DNA of 64,000 nt from Deltaproteobacteria bacterium (GTDB taxonomy: Bacteria > Myxococcota_A > Polyangia > Nannocystales > Nannocystaceae): NCBI GenBank assembly GCA_016709225.1, contig JADJEE010000012.1, forward strand, positions 1,717,501 through 1,781,500, in the 5' to 3' direction. Shown here piece after piece: positions 1 through 8,417 of this stretch. The number at the start of each line of letters is the position of its first letter. Positions within the stretch are counted from its first letter, which is position 1. Made by a program: the position numbers and the translations under genes. The notes under the pieces were generated by a model. The model was not told the DNA's origin. It worked only from the letters and a program-made list of their open reading frames with translations, and did not search any database.

Positions 1-1144
1 CCGCCTCGTCGAGCTCCAGGAACGCCTTGTGGAAGGCCTCGCTGACCATCAGCTGCTCCGATCGCGGTGCGATGCCGGTCAGATCGGCCTCGCTGGTGAA
101 CACCTGCGAGACCCCCATCGCGCCCAACACCGAGCGCAGGGCGAGCGGTCGATCGGCCTCGATGCGGAACTTCGGCACGCCCAACGTCACCTGCGCGTCG
201 GACATCGCCGCCAGGCCTTCGGCGAGCCAGGCACGGTCGAACCTGCGCTCGAGCGCGGCCAGGGCGTCGGCGCGGTCGGGCACGACGAAGGTCATCGCGT
301 AGTCACCGACGCCGTAGTCGAGCTCGACGATCGTCGCGCCGTCGTGACGTGCGACCGGCATCGTGCCGCTGCGATGCATCATCGCGACGCGCTCGACACC
401 GTGCGGGGTCGTGAAGTCGGCGTCACGGGTGAGATGGGGAAGAAACGGCGTAGCCCACCGCGCCTTGAAGTACACCGCGTCGACCAGCACCAGGCGCGAG
501 CGGGCGTCGATGGTGCCGGCCGGCAAGAGATCGCGGATGCGTTCGTGGGTCTGCGCTTCGACCCACGCGTTGATGTGGGCGCGCGCGGCCTCGGGGTCGC
601 CGCGGAAGTCGAGCGACTCCAGCGGGGCACCGAATACGTCGGTGCCGAGCTCGAGATAGGCCCGGTCGAACGCGACCCCCTGATCACCGAAGAGTCGGTT
701 GGCGACGCTGAAGTCGACGCCCTCGCTGGGCGCCGCCCAACGCGACAGCAGCTCGGCGAACCCGACGTGCAGCGCTGCGGGCTGCCCCTGCCAGTGGAAC
801 GCCGACGCCAGCTCCTGCGCAGTGCGACCGCGCGCGCCGGCGTGCAGCATGCCGAATGCCAGCGCGATGCTCGACGGTGAGACCACGAGGTTGGCGTCGG
901 GCTGTGCGAGCCGACGGTGGAGGTCGACCGCGAATGCGTCCATCGCGACGGCGATCGCCGCGGCGTCCGTCGCCGCAGTCGGGCTCGCTACCGGGGATTC
1001 GACGGGCGTCGGCGGGCGGCCGCCATCATCGGCGGCGTCGGGCTCCCGGGCGCGCTCGCGCTCCGCAGGGCTACATGCGCTCGCGGCGAGGGCGAGCAGG
1101 CCGCGCAGCGCGGCACGACGGGTGAGTTCGGGGCTTTCGTCCAT
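1..1144 (-). CDS. Serpin-family lipoprotein, C-terminus cut by window edge
   Basis: Serpins are suicide inhibitors of serine or cysteine proteases. I translated 381 residues from ATG at 1144 to the left edge. The N-terminus is a signal peptide with two arginines (TRRAALRG) and a lipobox ending AASAC, so an exported lipoprotein, possibly through Tat, is likely. Serpin hallmarks follow in order: NLVVSPSSIALAFGMLHAGA, VDAVYFKARWATPF, FTTPHGVERVAMMH, VPKFRIEA, and VSEAFHKAFLELDEAG just before the edge. That last motif directly precedes the reactive-centre hinge, so the loop that sets protease specificity is outside the window. It lies 54 nt downstream of the ClC gene on the same strand and may be cotranscribed. 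Family call is firm; whether it inhibits cannot be judged without the loop. Confidence 0.93.
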   Translation of the reverse strand, partial: MDESPELTRRAALRGLLALAASACSPAERERAREPDAADDGGRPPTPVESPVASPTAATDAAAIAVAMDAFAVDLHRRLAQPDANLVVSPSSIALAFGMLHAGARGRTAQELASAFHWQGQPAALHVGFAELLSRWAAPSEGVDFSVANRLFGDQGVAFDRAYLELGTDVFGAPLESLDFRGDPEAARAHINAWVEAQTHERIRDLLPAGTIDARSRLVLVDAVYFKARWATPFLPHLTRDADFTTPHGVERVAMMHRSGTMPVARHDGATIVELDYGVGDYAMTFVVPDRADALAALERRFDRAWLAEGLAAMSDAQVTLGVPKFRIEADRPLALRSVLGAMGVSQVFTSEADLTGIAPRSEQLMVSEAFHKAFLELDEA

Positions 1145-1198
1145 GCGACGAGTGCTGCCAACGCACACGTCGCGCGCCGGTTCTCCCACGGCCTCCGA

Positions 1199-3481
1199 TC
1201 AGATCGAGCGCGTGCGCAGGATCTGCTCGCGGGTGCCAGCCAGCGCGAGCACGTCGCCCTCGCGCAGCGGCGCGCGGGGCTCGATCGGCATGGTCTCCTC
1301 GCCGCGACACCACTCGATCACGGTCACGCCGGTGCGCCCGCGCAGATCGAGCTCGACCAGGCTCTTGCCGGCCCATCGACGCCCGACGATCACCCGCTCG
1401 AGGATCGTGCCCTTGCCGAGCCCGACCTCCTGATCGGGCACCGCACCGCCGGTGCGCACCTGCACGACCTCCTCGTGTTGTCCGAGCACCTTGTCGCTGT
1501 AGTGCACGATCAGATCGCCGCGTCGCAGCACGCCGATCAGGCGCCGCTGCGGGTCGACCACCGGCAGCAGCTCCATGCCGGAGCGCGCCGAGGCCAGCAT
1601 CGCGCCGGCCAGCGTGTCCTTCTCGTAGAGCAGCGGCATCTTGCGCGCCGTCATGAGCTCCTGCGCGGTCGACTCGAGCCTGATCTCGCCGGCGAGCATG
1701 CGCTTGGCGAGCTGGTTGCCGTTGATGTAGCCGACCACGGCGCCGTCGGCATCGACCACGAACACCGCGCGCAGATCGGCGTCGAGCGAGAGCTTGCGGA
1801 TCTCCTCGAGCGGGGCGTCCTCGCGTAGCGTCGGCGTCGGCGGCAGCACCAGCTCCCGCACGGTGCCGCGCCGCATCACCTCGGCCTCTGCGTCGCGCTC
1901 CATGATGACGCCGCGGCGTGCCAGCTCGAGCTTGGTGAGGCTCTGCGCCGACACGCGCCGCCCCACCACCACCGCGAGGATGCAGCACAGCATCAGCGGC
2001 AGGATGATCGCGTAGTCGCGGGTCATCTCGAACATCATCACGATCGGCGTCAAGGGAGCGTGCAGTGTGGTCGCGAAGATGGCCCCCATGCCGACCAGCG
2101 CGTACGCGCCTTGGGCCTGGGGATCGTCGAGCGCGAACCCGGCGAGGTGACCGACCAGCGTACCCAAGCACGCGCCGACGTAGAGCGACGGCAGCAGCGT
2201 GCCGCCGTAGCCACCGGAGCCCAGGGTCAGCGCGGTCGCGACGATCTTGAGCACCAGCAGCGCCGCCGCGAGTGAGAGCGCGAGCTCGCCGTGCAGCGCT
2301 CGCTCGACGGTGCCGTGGCCGGTGCCGAGCAGCTCGTTCGAGACCAGTGCGGCGAGCAGCGCCACGCCGAGCGCACCGATCGCGGGCCGCAACCACGGCG
2401 GCACCCGCACCGCCTCGAAGCGGTGGTGGGCGAGGATGATGGCGCGCGAGAAGACCGTCCCGATGATGCCGGCGGCGATCGCCAGCAGCACGTAGAAGCC
2501 GATGTCGCCGAGCCCGACGCCGGCGTGGGCGGGCAGCTCGAACGCGACGTCGTCGCCGCGGATCGCATACGACGTGAACGTGCCGCAGACCGCAGCGACG
2601 ATCAGCGGGATGAACACCGACATGCTGCCGATGTCACCGCCGATCGAGCCGCCGAAGACGATCTCGACCGTGAAGATCACGCCGGCCAGCGGGGCGTTGA
2701 AGGCCGCCGCGAGCCCGCCGGCCGCGCCCGCGCCGAGCATCGCGAGGCGACGGCGCTGACGCATGCCGAAGAAGCGGGCGAGCACGCTGCCGACCGCGGC
2801 ACCGATCGCGAGCGACGGACCCTCGTGGCCGCACGAGCCGCCGGAACCGATCGTGATGCCGGTGCCCACGCCACACACGATCGCCGAGCGCCCCCGCAGC
2901 GTGCCGCCGTGCTTTGCCACCGCCTCGACCACCGCCGGCACGCCGTTGGCGGGCGGCGTCCGAATCCACCGCTCGGCGGCGAAGCGCAGCAATCCCGCCA
3001 GGAGACCGCCGGCGGTGGGGATGCCGATCGCGACGGCGTAGCGCACCCATGGCGTGCCCTCGTCGTGCTGCGGGAACAGGTGCACGCCGAACTCGATCCA
3101 CATCAACAACAGACCGGCGGCGGCGCCACTGGTGATGCCGACGAAGGCCGCCATCACGATCATGAAGAGGTGGTCGTCGCGTACCGCGGTGGCGAGCTGG
3201 CGCCCGAGCAGCAGGCCTGCGGAGGCCCACACGCGGCCGAGGCGCTCCGCCGGTGGCAGCGGCTTGTGGTAGCCGGTCGCGTGCAGGTCCTCGGGCTTCG
3301 GGATGCGCATCGACGTCGTCGATCGCTCGGCCTGCGCGCCGCGCCGCATCGTCGCCGAAGAGCCCAGGTCCATCCGCGCCGACGAGCCGTCGGGTCCGAC
3401 GCCGCGGTCGGTCTCGCCGCCGCCCGGCGCCGCTGCTGCCGGCGGCACGGATTGGCGGTCCGATGGATCGGTCGGCACCAT
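1199..3481 (-). CDS. ClC-family chloride channel/antiporter with CBS pair and RCK_C domain
   Basis: 760-residue inner-membrane anion transporter. Selectivity-filter motifs are visible: GSGGSCGHEGP (gating Glu about residue 220), GVPAVVEAV in place of GSGIPE, and GSGGYGGTLLPSLYVG. A hydrophobic core at about 100-520 is followed by two CBS repeats (about 534-660) and a C-terminal RCK_C/TrkA_C-like domain (about 690-757, with AGKSLVELDLRGRTGVTVI). CBS domains usually bind adenine nucleotides, and RCK_C domains small ligands, so the tail is probably regulatory. The retained gating Glu fits a proton-coupled exchanger, but this is inference. Start ATG at 3481 lies 9 nt after a TAGCTT box; a later ATG before MRIPKPEDLH is possible since the first 60 residues are low complexity. 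Confidence 0.93.
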   Translation of the reverse strand: MVPTDPSDRQSVPPAAAAPGGGETDRGVGPDGSSARMDLGSSATMRRGAQAERSTTSMRIPKPEDLHATGYHKPLPPAERLGRVWASAGLLLGRQLATAVRDDHLFMIVMAAFVGITSGAAAGLLLMWIEFGVHLFPQHDEGTPWVRYAVAIGIPTAGGLLAGLLRFAAERWIRTPPANGVPAVVEAVAKHGGTLRGRSAIVCGVGTGITIGSGGSCGHEGPSLAIGAAVGSVLARFFGMRQRRRLAMLGAGAAGGLAAAFNAPLAGVIFTVEIVFGGSIGGDIGSMSVFIPLIVAAVCGTFTSYAIRGDDVAFELPAHAGVGLGDIGFYVLLAIAAGIIGTVFSRAIILAHHRFEAVRVPPWLRPAIGALGVALLAALVSNELLGTGHGTVERALHGELALSLAAALLVLKIVATALTLGSGGYGGTLLPSLYVGACLGTLVGHLAGFALDDPQAQGAYALVGMGAIFATTLHAPLTPIVMMFEMTRDYAIILPLMLCCILAVVVGRRVSAQSLTKLELARRGVIMERDAEAEVMRRGTVRELVLPPTPTLREDAPLEEIRKLSLDADLRAVFVVDADGAVVGYINGNQLAKRMLAGEIRLESTAQELMTARKMPLLYEKDTLAGAMLASARSGMELLPVVDPQRRLIGVLRRGDLIVHYSDKVLGQHEEVVQVRTGGAVPDQEVGLGKGTILERVIVGRRWAGKSLVELDLRGRTGVTVIEWCRGEETMPIEPRAPLREGDVLALAGTREQILRTRSI

Positions 3482-3490
3482 CCTCGCGCG

Positions 3491-3496
3491 AAGCTA
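3491..3496 (-). promoter_or_regulatory. -10-like box TAGCTT upstream of ClC gene
   Basis: Hexamer ends 9 nt before the ATG at 3481, the same geometry as many genes in this window. The rest of the 3497-3774 divergent gap shows no clear -35 box, repeat or small gene. Confidence 0.45.
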
Positions 3497-3774
3497 CGGC
3501 CGCGCGGCAGGGCTTTCAACCGCGCCCGACCGCACACGCGCGAGCGCGGGCGAAACCTGACCCAGCGGCAGTTCGAGCCGCACACTCGATCGACACGCCG
3601 CGGCCGTCGCCTGCCGACACGTTGCGTGGGGACGCGCCGGGATCACATGCTCGACACGCGAGGGGCAGCAATCCGCAGCCGCTCGAGGGTGGGCACCCGC
3701 ACGCCGCAAGACCGCGTTCGGCCGCCCGCAGGGCTTGCGCAGCGGTCGCGGCTCGGAAAGACTCCCACGAACCG

Positions 3775-6555
3775 ATGATTGGATTGAACGCCGCTTTCGG
3801 ATGGAGCCCCGGCGCGCTGCTCGCGTTGGCGGAGGACAAGGTGCCCAACGAGGCCGCGCAGGCACTGTCACCGCAGGCGGGATGGGTGCTCCTCATCGGC
3901 GTCATCGCGCTGGTGACCCTGTTCATCCTGCACGGCGAGCGTTGGCGACGGTTCTGGCTCACCGCCGAGGACCCGCGCGCGCTGGCGCTCTACCGCATCG
4001 TCTTCGGCTTCTTCGTCATCTGCAACGTCAACGACTTCTGGGAGTACTTCACGTTCCTGTTCACCGACGAAGGCATCTTCACCGCCGACGTCGCCAGGCA
4101 GGTCCATGCGTCGGCGCAGTTCAAGGGCTTCGGCGACGGCTTCACCGACGAAGAGCCGTGGGGCTTCTTCGACATGTGGGGGCTCATCGAGTTCCTGAAG
4201 GGCCCGAAGTGGTCACTGCTCTACTTCTGGGACACGCCGACCGCGTTCTGGATCCACCTGTGGGCCTTCGAGATCATCGCAGCGCTGTTCATGCTGGGCT
4301 TCTGGACCCGCACGACCGGCGTGCTGACGTTCTTCTTGATGAACAGCATCTTCTTCCGGAACCACCTGTTCTGGGAGGGCACCGAGCTGGTCTACCGGGT
4401 GTTCCTGGCCTACCTCATCTGCGCCAAGTCGGGCTACGCATACAGCCTCGACAACTGGCTGCGCTGTCGGAGACTGCGGCGCAAGGGCCTGCTCAGCGAG
4501 CGTGACGGCCCCGGTGGCGGTGCCGGCCTCGCGCCCTCGGAGGAGCACCCCAAGGGCCTGCAGGCGATCTATCGCCTCATCCCGGCGTGGCCGCGTCGGC
4601 TCGCGATGTTCCAGCTCGGCACGGTCTACGCGTTCACCGGCATCGTGAAGAACGGCAGCGTGTGGGCCAAGGGCGACGCGATCTACTACGCGTGGAACAT
4701 GGACCACTTCTACCGCTACTACCCGCAGCGGCTGACGGCCCTCATCGGCACCAACTTCCTGCGCCTGATGACGTGGTTCTCGCACTGGGGCGAGGTGTTC
4801 TTCGCGATCTGCCTCATCGGCATGGTGATGCACTGGGCGCGCGACCAGCAGCTCCCGCGCGAGACCGGTGCGCGGCGCCTGCTGCTGCGACTGTGCTGGT
4901 TCACGATCATCATCGTCAGCGGCGGCCTCATCTACGTGACGTGGTCGGTGCACTTCGTGCCCGCGATGCCGGCGTGGGTGTTCGTCTCGCTGTGGGTCTC
5001 GCTACTGCTGGCGCTGTGGTGGGGCTGGGAGCGGCTGGATCGCAAGCCGATCGTGGTGCGCCCGGCCAAGGCCGCCGGCGTGATCGCCACCGCCATCGTC
5101 GGCGCGATCGGGTTCGTGTTCGGCCTGCTGATCGGCGCCGACTCGCCCCACTGGGGTCAGTGGCTCGGCGTGCTCATCGGCTGGTTGGTGGTCGGCACCG
5201 GGCTCATGCTCGCGATCCGCAAGCGCAAGCCGACGTGGTGGGAGGCGATGCGTCGCTTCGGCACCACACAGATCGATCGCATGTGGCTGTGCCGGTGGCT
5301 GCTCGGGCGTCGCATCTGGATCCCGTGGCACATCGCGCTCATGGGCGGGATCTTCACGCTCATGAACATCGGGCAGTTCCAGACCGGGATGCTGTCGCAG
5401 ACGTTCGTGTTCTTCACCGGCCTCGAGACCGCGATCGGCCTGCGCTGGTTTGGCCGCAGGCTCGCCAAGTGGGGCGTGCCCGGCATCCCGCAGGACGTGA
5501 AGGACGGCCTGCCGCCGATCCCGAGCGAGGACGCCAGCTTGCCGCACCTGCGACGCGACGCGGCGAAGCTGCCGCAGTGGGCGATGTTCGTCACCGCCGG
5601 CATCGTGCTCGTGGGCGTGCTGGTGGCCGCGGTCGTGCAGCCCGAGTGGAACTGGCAGCGCATCTGGTGGGCCGCGCTCTTGTTCGCGGCCGGCGTCGCG
5701 TTCCAGACCTGGCGTGCCAGCCGTGGTGTGCAGCTGTCGGTCGTGGATCCGAACACCCAGGAGCCGCGCACGCCGTGGGCGTACGGCCCGTTCGGTCGCT
5801 TCGTGATCGGCACGCTGCTCATCTGGCACATCGTCGCGGTCGCGACCTGGCTGCTGCCCGAGAAGGACAGCCTGCACGCGTTCCGCGGGCCTGCACGCAA
5901 CGTGTTCGCGTTCTACCTGACGCGCACACAGACCGATCAGGGCTGGGGCATGTTCGCGCCCAACCCACCGCGCAGCAACGTGTTCCTGAAGGTGCTGGTG
6001 ACGGGGCAGGACGGCGAGGTCTACGACATGAAGACCGACGTCTATGCGCCCGAGCGCAAGCCGATGCCGTGGATCTGGAACGACCGCATGCGCAAGATGA
6101 ACCGCCGCATCATCGGCGGCGAGTCGGGCGACACGCAGTGGTATCGCAAGTGGCACGCGCGCTGGTACTGCCGCGAGTGGGCGCTCAACCCCGATCTCGT
6201 CGAGGGCCTGTCGGGCATCGGCGAGCCGCCCAAGAAGGTCGAGCTGGTGAAGGTCTGGTACAAGATCCCTTCGCCCGAGGACGTCGCGCGACGCGGCTTC
6301 TACGTGCCCGAGGACCTGCTCGAGCGCACCGGTGAGGAGAAGGTCGAGTACACCGAGAACTGTCGTGGCGCGGTCATGGGACAGCTGCCCGACTGGATCC
6401 GCGAGCGTCACGGCCTGCCACCGCTGCCCGAGAACGAGAAGTACAAGCCGTGGATCAAGCACAAGAAGCGCGCGTGGGAGAAGGCCCATGCGCCCAAGGA
6501 CGAAGAGAAGGAAGACGGCAACGAGGGCGATCCGACCCGCAAGCTCGACGATTGA
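3775..6555 (+). CDS. Large HTTM-domain integral membrane protein
   Basis: 926 residues with more than a dozen hydrophobic helices. The N-terminal half matches the HTTM (horizontally transferred transmembrane, vitamin-K-dependent gamma-carboxylase-like) superfamily: RALALYRIVFGFFVICN, the WIHLWAFEIIAALFMLGFW stretch, FFRNHLFWEGTELVYR, and the later WGMFAPNPPR motif typical of HTTM C-termini. After more helices (about 410-720) comes a charged soluble tail ending in Lys/Glu/Asp-rich sequence. ATG at 3775 is chosen because coding character begins there; the frame stays open upstream to 3253 only through antisense ClC sequence. It is twice the usual HTTM size. Biochemical function is unknown; carboxylase activity is not implied. 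It ends 83 nt before the small zinc-ribbon lipoprotein gene, with a hairpin between. Confidence 0.85.
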   Translation: MIGLNAAFGWSPGALLALAEDKVPNEAAQALSPQAGWVLLIGVIALVTLFILHGERWRRFWLTAEDPRALALYRIVFGFFVICNVNDFWEYFTFLFTDEGIFTADVARQVHASAQFKGFGDGFTDEEPWGFFDMWGLIEFLKGPKWSLLYFWDTPTAFWIHLWAFEIIAALFMLGFWTRTTGVLTFFLMNSIFFRNHLFWEGTELVYRVFLAYLICAKSGYAYSLDNWLRCRRLRRKGLLSERDGPGGGAGLAPSEEHPKGLQAIYRLIPAWPRRLAMFQLGTVYAFTGIVKNGSVWAKGDAIYYAWNMDHFYRYYPQRLTALIGTNFLRLMTWFSHWGEVFFAICLIGMVMHWARDQQLPRETGARRLLLRLCWFTIIIVSGGLIYVTWSVHFVPAMPAWVFVSLWVSLLLALWWGWERLDRKPIVVRPAKAAGVIATAIVGAIGFVFGLLIGADSPHWGQWLGVLIGWLVVGTGLMLAIRKRKPTWWEAMRRFGTTQIDRMWLCRWLLGRRIWIPWHIALMGGIFTLMNIGQFQTGMLSQTFVFFTGLETAIGLRWFGRRLAKWGVPGIPQDVKDGLPPIPSEDASLPHLRRDAAKLPQWAMFVTAGIVLVGVLVAAVVQPEWNWQRIWWAALLFAAGVAFQTWRASRGVQLSVVDPNTQEPRTPWAYGPFGRFVIGTLLIWHIVAVATWLLPEKDSLHAFRGPARNVFAFYLTRTQTDQGWGMFAPNPPRSNVFLKVLVTGQDGEVYDMKTDVYAPERKPMPWIWNDRMRKMNRRIIGGESGDTQWYRKWHARWYCREWALNPDLVEGLSGIGEPPKKVELVKVWYKIPSPEDVARRGFYVPEDLLERTGEEKVEYTENCRGAVMGQLPDWIRERHGLPPLPENEKYKPWIKHKKRAWEKAHAPKDEEKEDGNEGDPTRKLDD

Positions 6556-6567
6556 AGGACCCTGCGA

Positions 6568-6591
6568 ACGGGCGTCGGCACCGACGCCCGT
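6568..6591 (+). terminator. Perfect inverted repeat after the HTTM gene
   Basis: ACGGGCGTCGG at 6568-6578 pairs perfectly with CCGACGCCCGT at 6581-6591 (about 10 bp stem, CA/GCAC loop). It starts 13 nt after the HTTM stop codon. There is no U-tract, so it is a hairpin terminator or RNA stabiliser rather than a textbook intrinsic terminator. It separates the HTTM gene from the box that precedes the next gene. Confidence 0.6.
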
Positions 6592-6622
6592 GGCCGATCG
6601 CGCGGGGCCCGAGCCCCCGTGA

Positions 6623-6628
6623 TAGCCT
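6623..6628 (+). promoter_or_regulatory. -10-like box TAGCCT for the zinc-ribbon lipoprotein
   Basis: TAGCCT ends 9 nt before ATG 6638. Transcription starting 6-9 nt downstream would give an essentially leaderless mRNA. Confidence 0.5.
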
Positions 6629-6637
6629 GACGGGGTC

Positions 6638-7108
6638 ATGCCAATGCTGTCGTGCTCGTCCTGCGCCCAGCACTTCCTCGCCCACGAGGCCGCGTGCCCG
6701 CACTGCGGCGCGACGGTGCGAACGGTCGGTGCCACCGGCTTCGCGCCGTTCATCTTGCTGGGCTTGATGTTGGCGGCGTGCCCGGCCGACGACTATCACG
6801 ACTCGCTCGGCGACTCGGCCAGCGGCAGCACCACCAGCAACACCACCGGCAACACCACCACGGCGTCGACCACCGCCTCGACCGACTCGGCCACTGGCAC
6901 GACCGGCATGACCACGATGGATGCCGCGACCGTCGGCAGCGAGGCCGCCTACGGCGTGCCGGAGTCGAGCAGCTCCACCGATCCGACCGTGGCCGACAGC
7001 AGCTCGGGCAGCAGCGGCAGCGGCAGCTCGGGCACCGACAGCGGCAGCGGTAGCGGCAGCGGTTCGTCGAGCACCGCCGGCGAGCCGCTCTACGGCGCGC
7101 CGGGCTGA
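6638..7108 (+). CDS. Zinc-ribbon lipoprotein with two Tyr-Gly motifs; candidate radical SAM substrate (copy 1)
   Basis: 156 residues. A zinc ribbon comes first (C6-X2-C9-X10-C20-X2-C23), then a hydrophobic segment (34-47) with a perfect lipobox LAAC (C48). A Ser/Thr/Gly/Asp linker follows, ending EPLYGAPG. Besides Y53 just after the lipobox, the only tyrosines sit in two matching motifs, AYGVP (Y105) and LYGAP (Y152, five residues from the end). A second copy at 38333-38815 shares the whole plan, and both adjoin SPASM radical SAM genes; here the enzyme gene is convergent, 16 nt away. I infer an exported lipoprotein whose Tyr-Gly sites may be modified, but modification is not shown by sequence. 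A plain surface lipoprotein is the alternative. Confidence 0.8.
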   Translation: MPMLSCSSCAQHFLAHEAACPHCGATVRTVGATGFAPFILLGLMLAACPADDYHDSLGDSASGSTTSNTTGNTTTASTTASTDSATGTTGMTTMDAATVGSEAAYGVPESSSSTDPTVADSSSGSSGSGSSGTDSGSGSGSGSSSTAGEPLYGAPG

Positions 7109-7124
7109 GCCTGCGATCGCGGCT

Positions 7125-8384
7125 TCAAGTGGCGAGCGGCAACGTGCGGCGCGGCGACGCCGGCTCGGGCAACGCCTGCTCCCACGGCTGCTCGCACAGC
7201 TCGAAGCGACCGAAGTCGTACGGGTCGCCCGGCGGACGCTCGGCGTGCACGAGCAGCTCGCGGATGCCCCGACGCTCGAGCGTGCGCACGCGGTAGTAGC
7301 AGAACGGGTTGTTGCCGCGACGACCGAGCGCGCTGTGGGTCGTGAACGAGCAACCCGCGCGACACACGTCGGCGTAGTAACACTCGCTGCAGAAGCCCCA
7401 CAGCTCCTCGCGAGTGCGATCGCGGGTGAACTTCATCCCCTCGCCGTCGCGCCAGATGTCGGCCAGCGACAGCGTGCGAACGTTGCCGCCCACGTAGGGC
7501 GCGGTCGGCAGCGACGGGCACCCTTTCACGGTGCCGTCGGATTCGATGCCCATCACGAACTGCCCCGCCTGACAGCCGCCGAAGTAGCGATTGCCGCGAC
7601 CGGGTCGCGAGCGCAGCAGCTGCTCGTGCGGGCCGTAGTAGCCGAGGTTGTTGCCGATCGCGACGTGGAACGAGCGATCGGCCGGGACCCCGCGCGCGGT
7701 CGCCCGCGCGAACGCGGCGGTCTGGATCGCGGCCAGCGTGTCGATGATCTCGACCACCATCCACGGCTGCACGATCCACTCGGGGTGGTCGCCGGCACGG
7801 CCCATCGCCGCGGTCAGCTGCGCGCGCCAGACCAGCACACCCGCGGCCTCGAGCAGCTCCGCCAGCGCCGGCAGCTCGCCCATGTTGAGGCGGTTGATCT
7901 GCGTGTTGGCAGTGACGACGAGGCCGGCGGCCTGGCCGTGCTCGATGGCCCGCATCGCGGCGGCGTGGCTGCCCGCGCTCGCGCGCAGGAGGTCGTGGCT
8001 CGCCGCGGTGCCGTCGATCGACACGCCGATCGCCTCGAGACCCGCATCGGCCAGTCGTCGCGCACGCTCGGCCGTGAGCCCGCGACCGCCGGTCTGCATG
8101 GTCACGCGCAGGCCCTGCCGTGCGAGGTGCTCGACCAGCGTGTAGACGTCGGCCCGCAGATAGGCCTCGCCGCCGATCAGCGTGACCTCGCGGGTGCCCA
8201 GCCGCACGAGCGCGTCGGCGACCTCGAGCAGCTCCGCGGTCGAGAGCTCGTCGTCGCGGACCGGGCCAGCCCGTGAGCCACAGTGCTCGCACGCGTGGTC
8301 GCAGCGCAGCGTGATCTCCCAGACGCAGTAGATGGGTCGCGGGGTGTCGCGCTCCTCGTCTCGAACGGTGCGCGGGCTCTCCAC
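7125..8384 (-). CDS. Radical SAM/SPASM enzyme, candidate lipoprotein maturase (copy 1)
   Basis: 419 residues. The radical SAM cluster motif is C28-X3-C32-X2-C35 (CDHACEHC), followed by the GGE motif (LIGGEAYLR), SIDG, and NTQIN. A C-terminal SPASM region has extra cysteines for auxiliary [4Fe-4S] clusters: GGCQAG, GCPS, CSECYYADVCRAGC and GNNPFC. SPASM proteins commonly mature peptides or anchor thioether and carbon-carbon crosslinks. The paralogue at 36966-38321 shares GCTAG-like, GNN-GY-GP-EQ and ECYYAD-CRAGC blocks. The gene faces the zinc-ribbon lipoprotein, which I propose as substrate. The GTG start at 8384 lies 8 nt after TAGGAT with no Shine-Dalgarno. It could instead act on an unlinked substrate. 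Confidence 0.93.
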   Translation of the reverse strand: MESPRTVRDEERDTPRPIYCVWEITLRCDHACEHCGSRAGPVRDDELSTAELLEVADALVRLGTREVTLIGGEAYLRADVYTLVEHLARQGLRVTMQTGGRGLTAERARRLADAGLEAIGVSIDGTAASHDLLRASAGSHAAAMRAIEHGQAAGLVVTANTQINRLNMGELPALAELLEAAGVLVWRAQLTAAMGRAGDHPEWIVQPWMVVEIIDTLAAIQTAAFARATARGVPADRSFHVAIGNNLGYYGPHEQLLRSRPGRGNRYFGGCQAGQFVMGIESDGTVKGCPSLPTAPYVGGNVRTLSLADIWRDGEGMKFTRDRTREELWGFCSECYYADVCRAGCSFTTHSALGRRGNNPFCYYRVRTLERRGIRELLVHAERPPGDPYDFGRFELCEQPWEQALPEPASPRRTLPLAT

Positions 8385-8392
8385 GGCGCACG

Positions 8393-8398
8393 ATCCTA
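8393..8398 (-). promoter_or_regulatory. -10-like box TAGGAT for the radical SAM gene
   Basis: GCTAGGAT ends 8 nt before GTG 8384. Copy 1 of the enzyme therefore seems to have its own promoter and is not cotranscribed with its facing partner. Confidence 0.5.
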
Positions 8399-8417
8399 GC
8401 AGAGCCCGCGCGCGGGC

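Noticed and set aside
2291..3778. A 495-codon open frame antisense to the ClC gene
   Set aside because: Composition is typical of a shadow frame; the opposite strand has clear ClC motifs.
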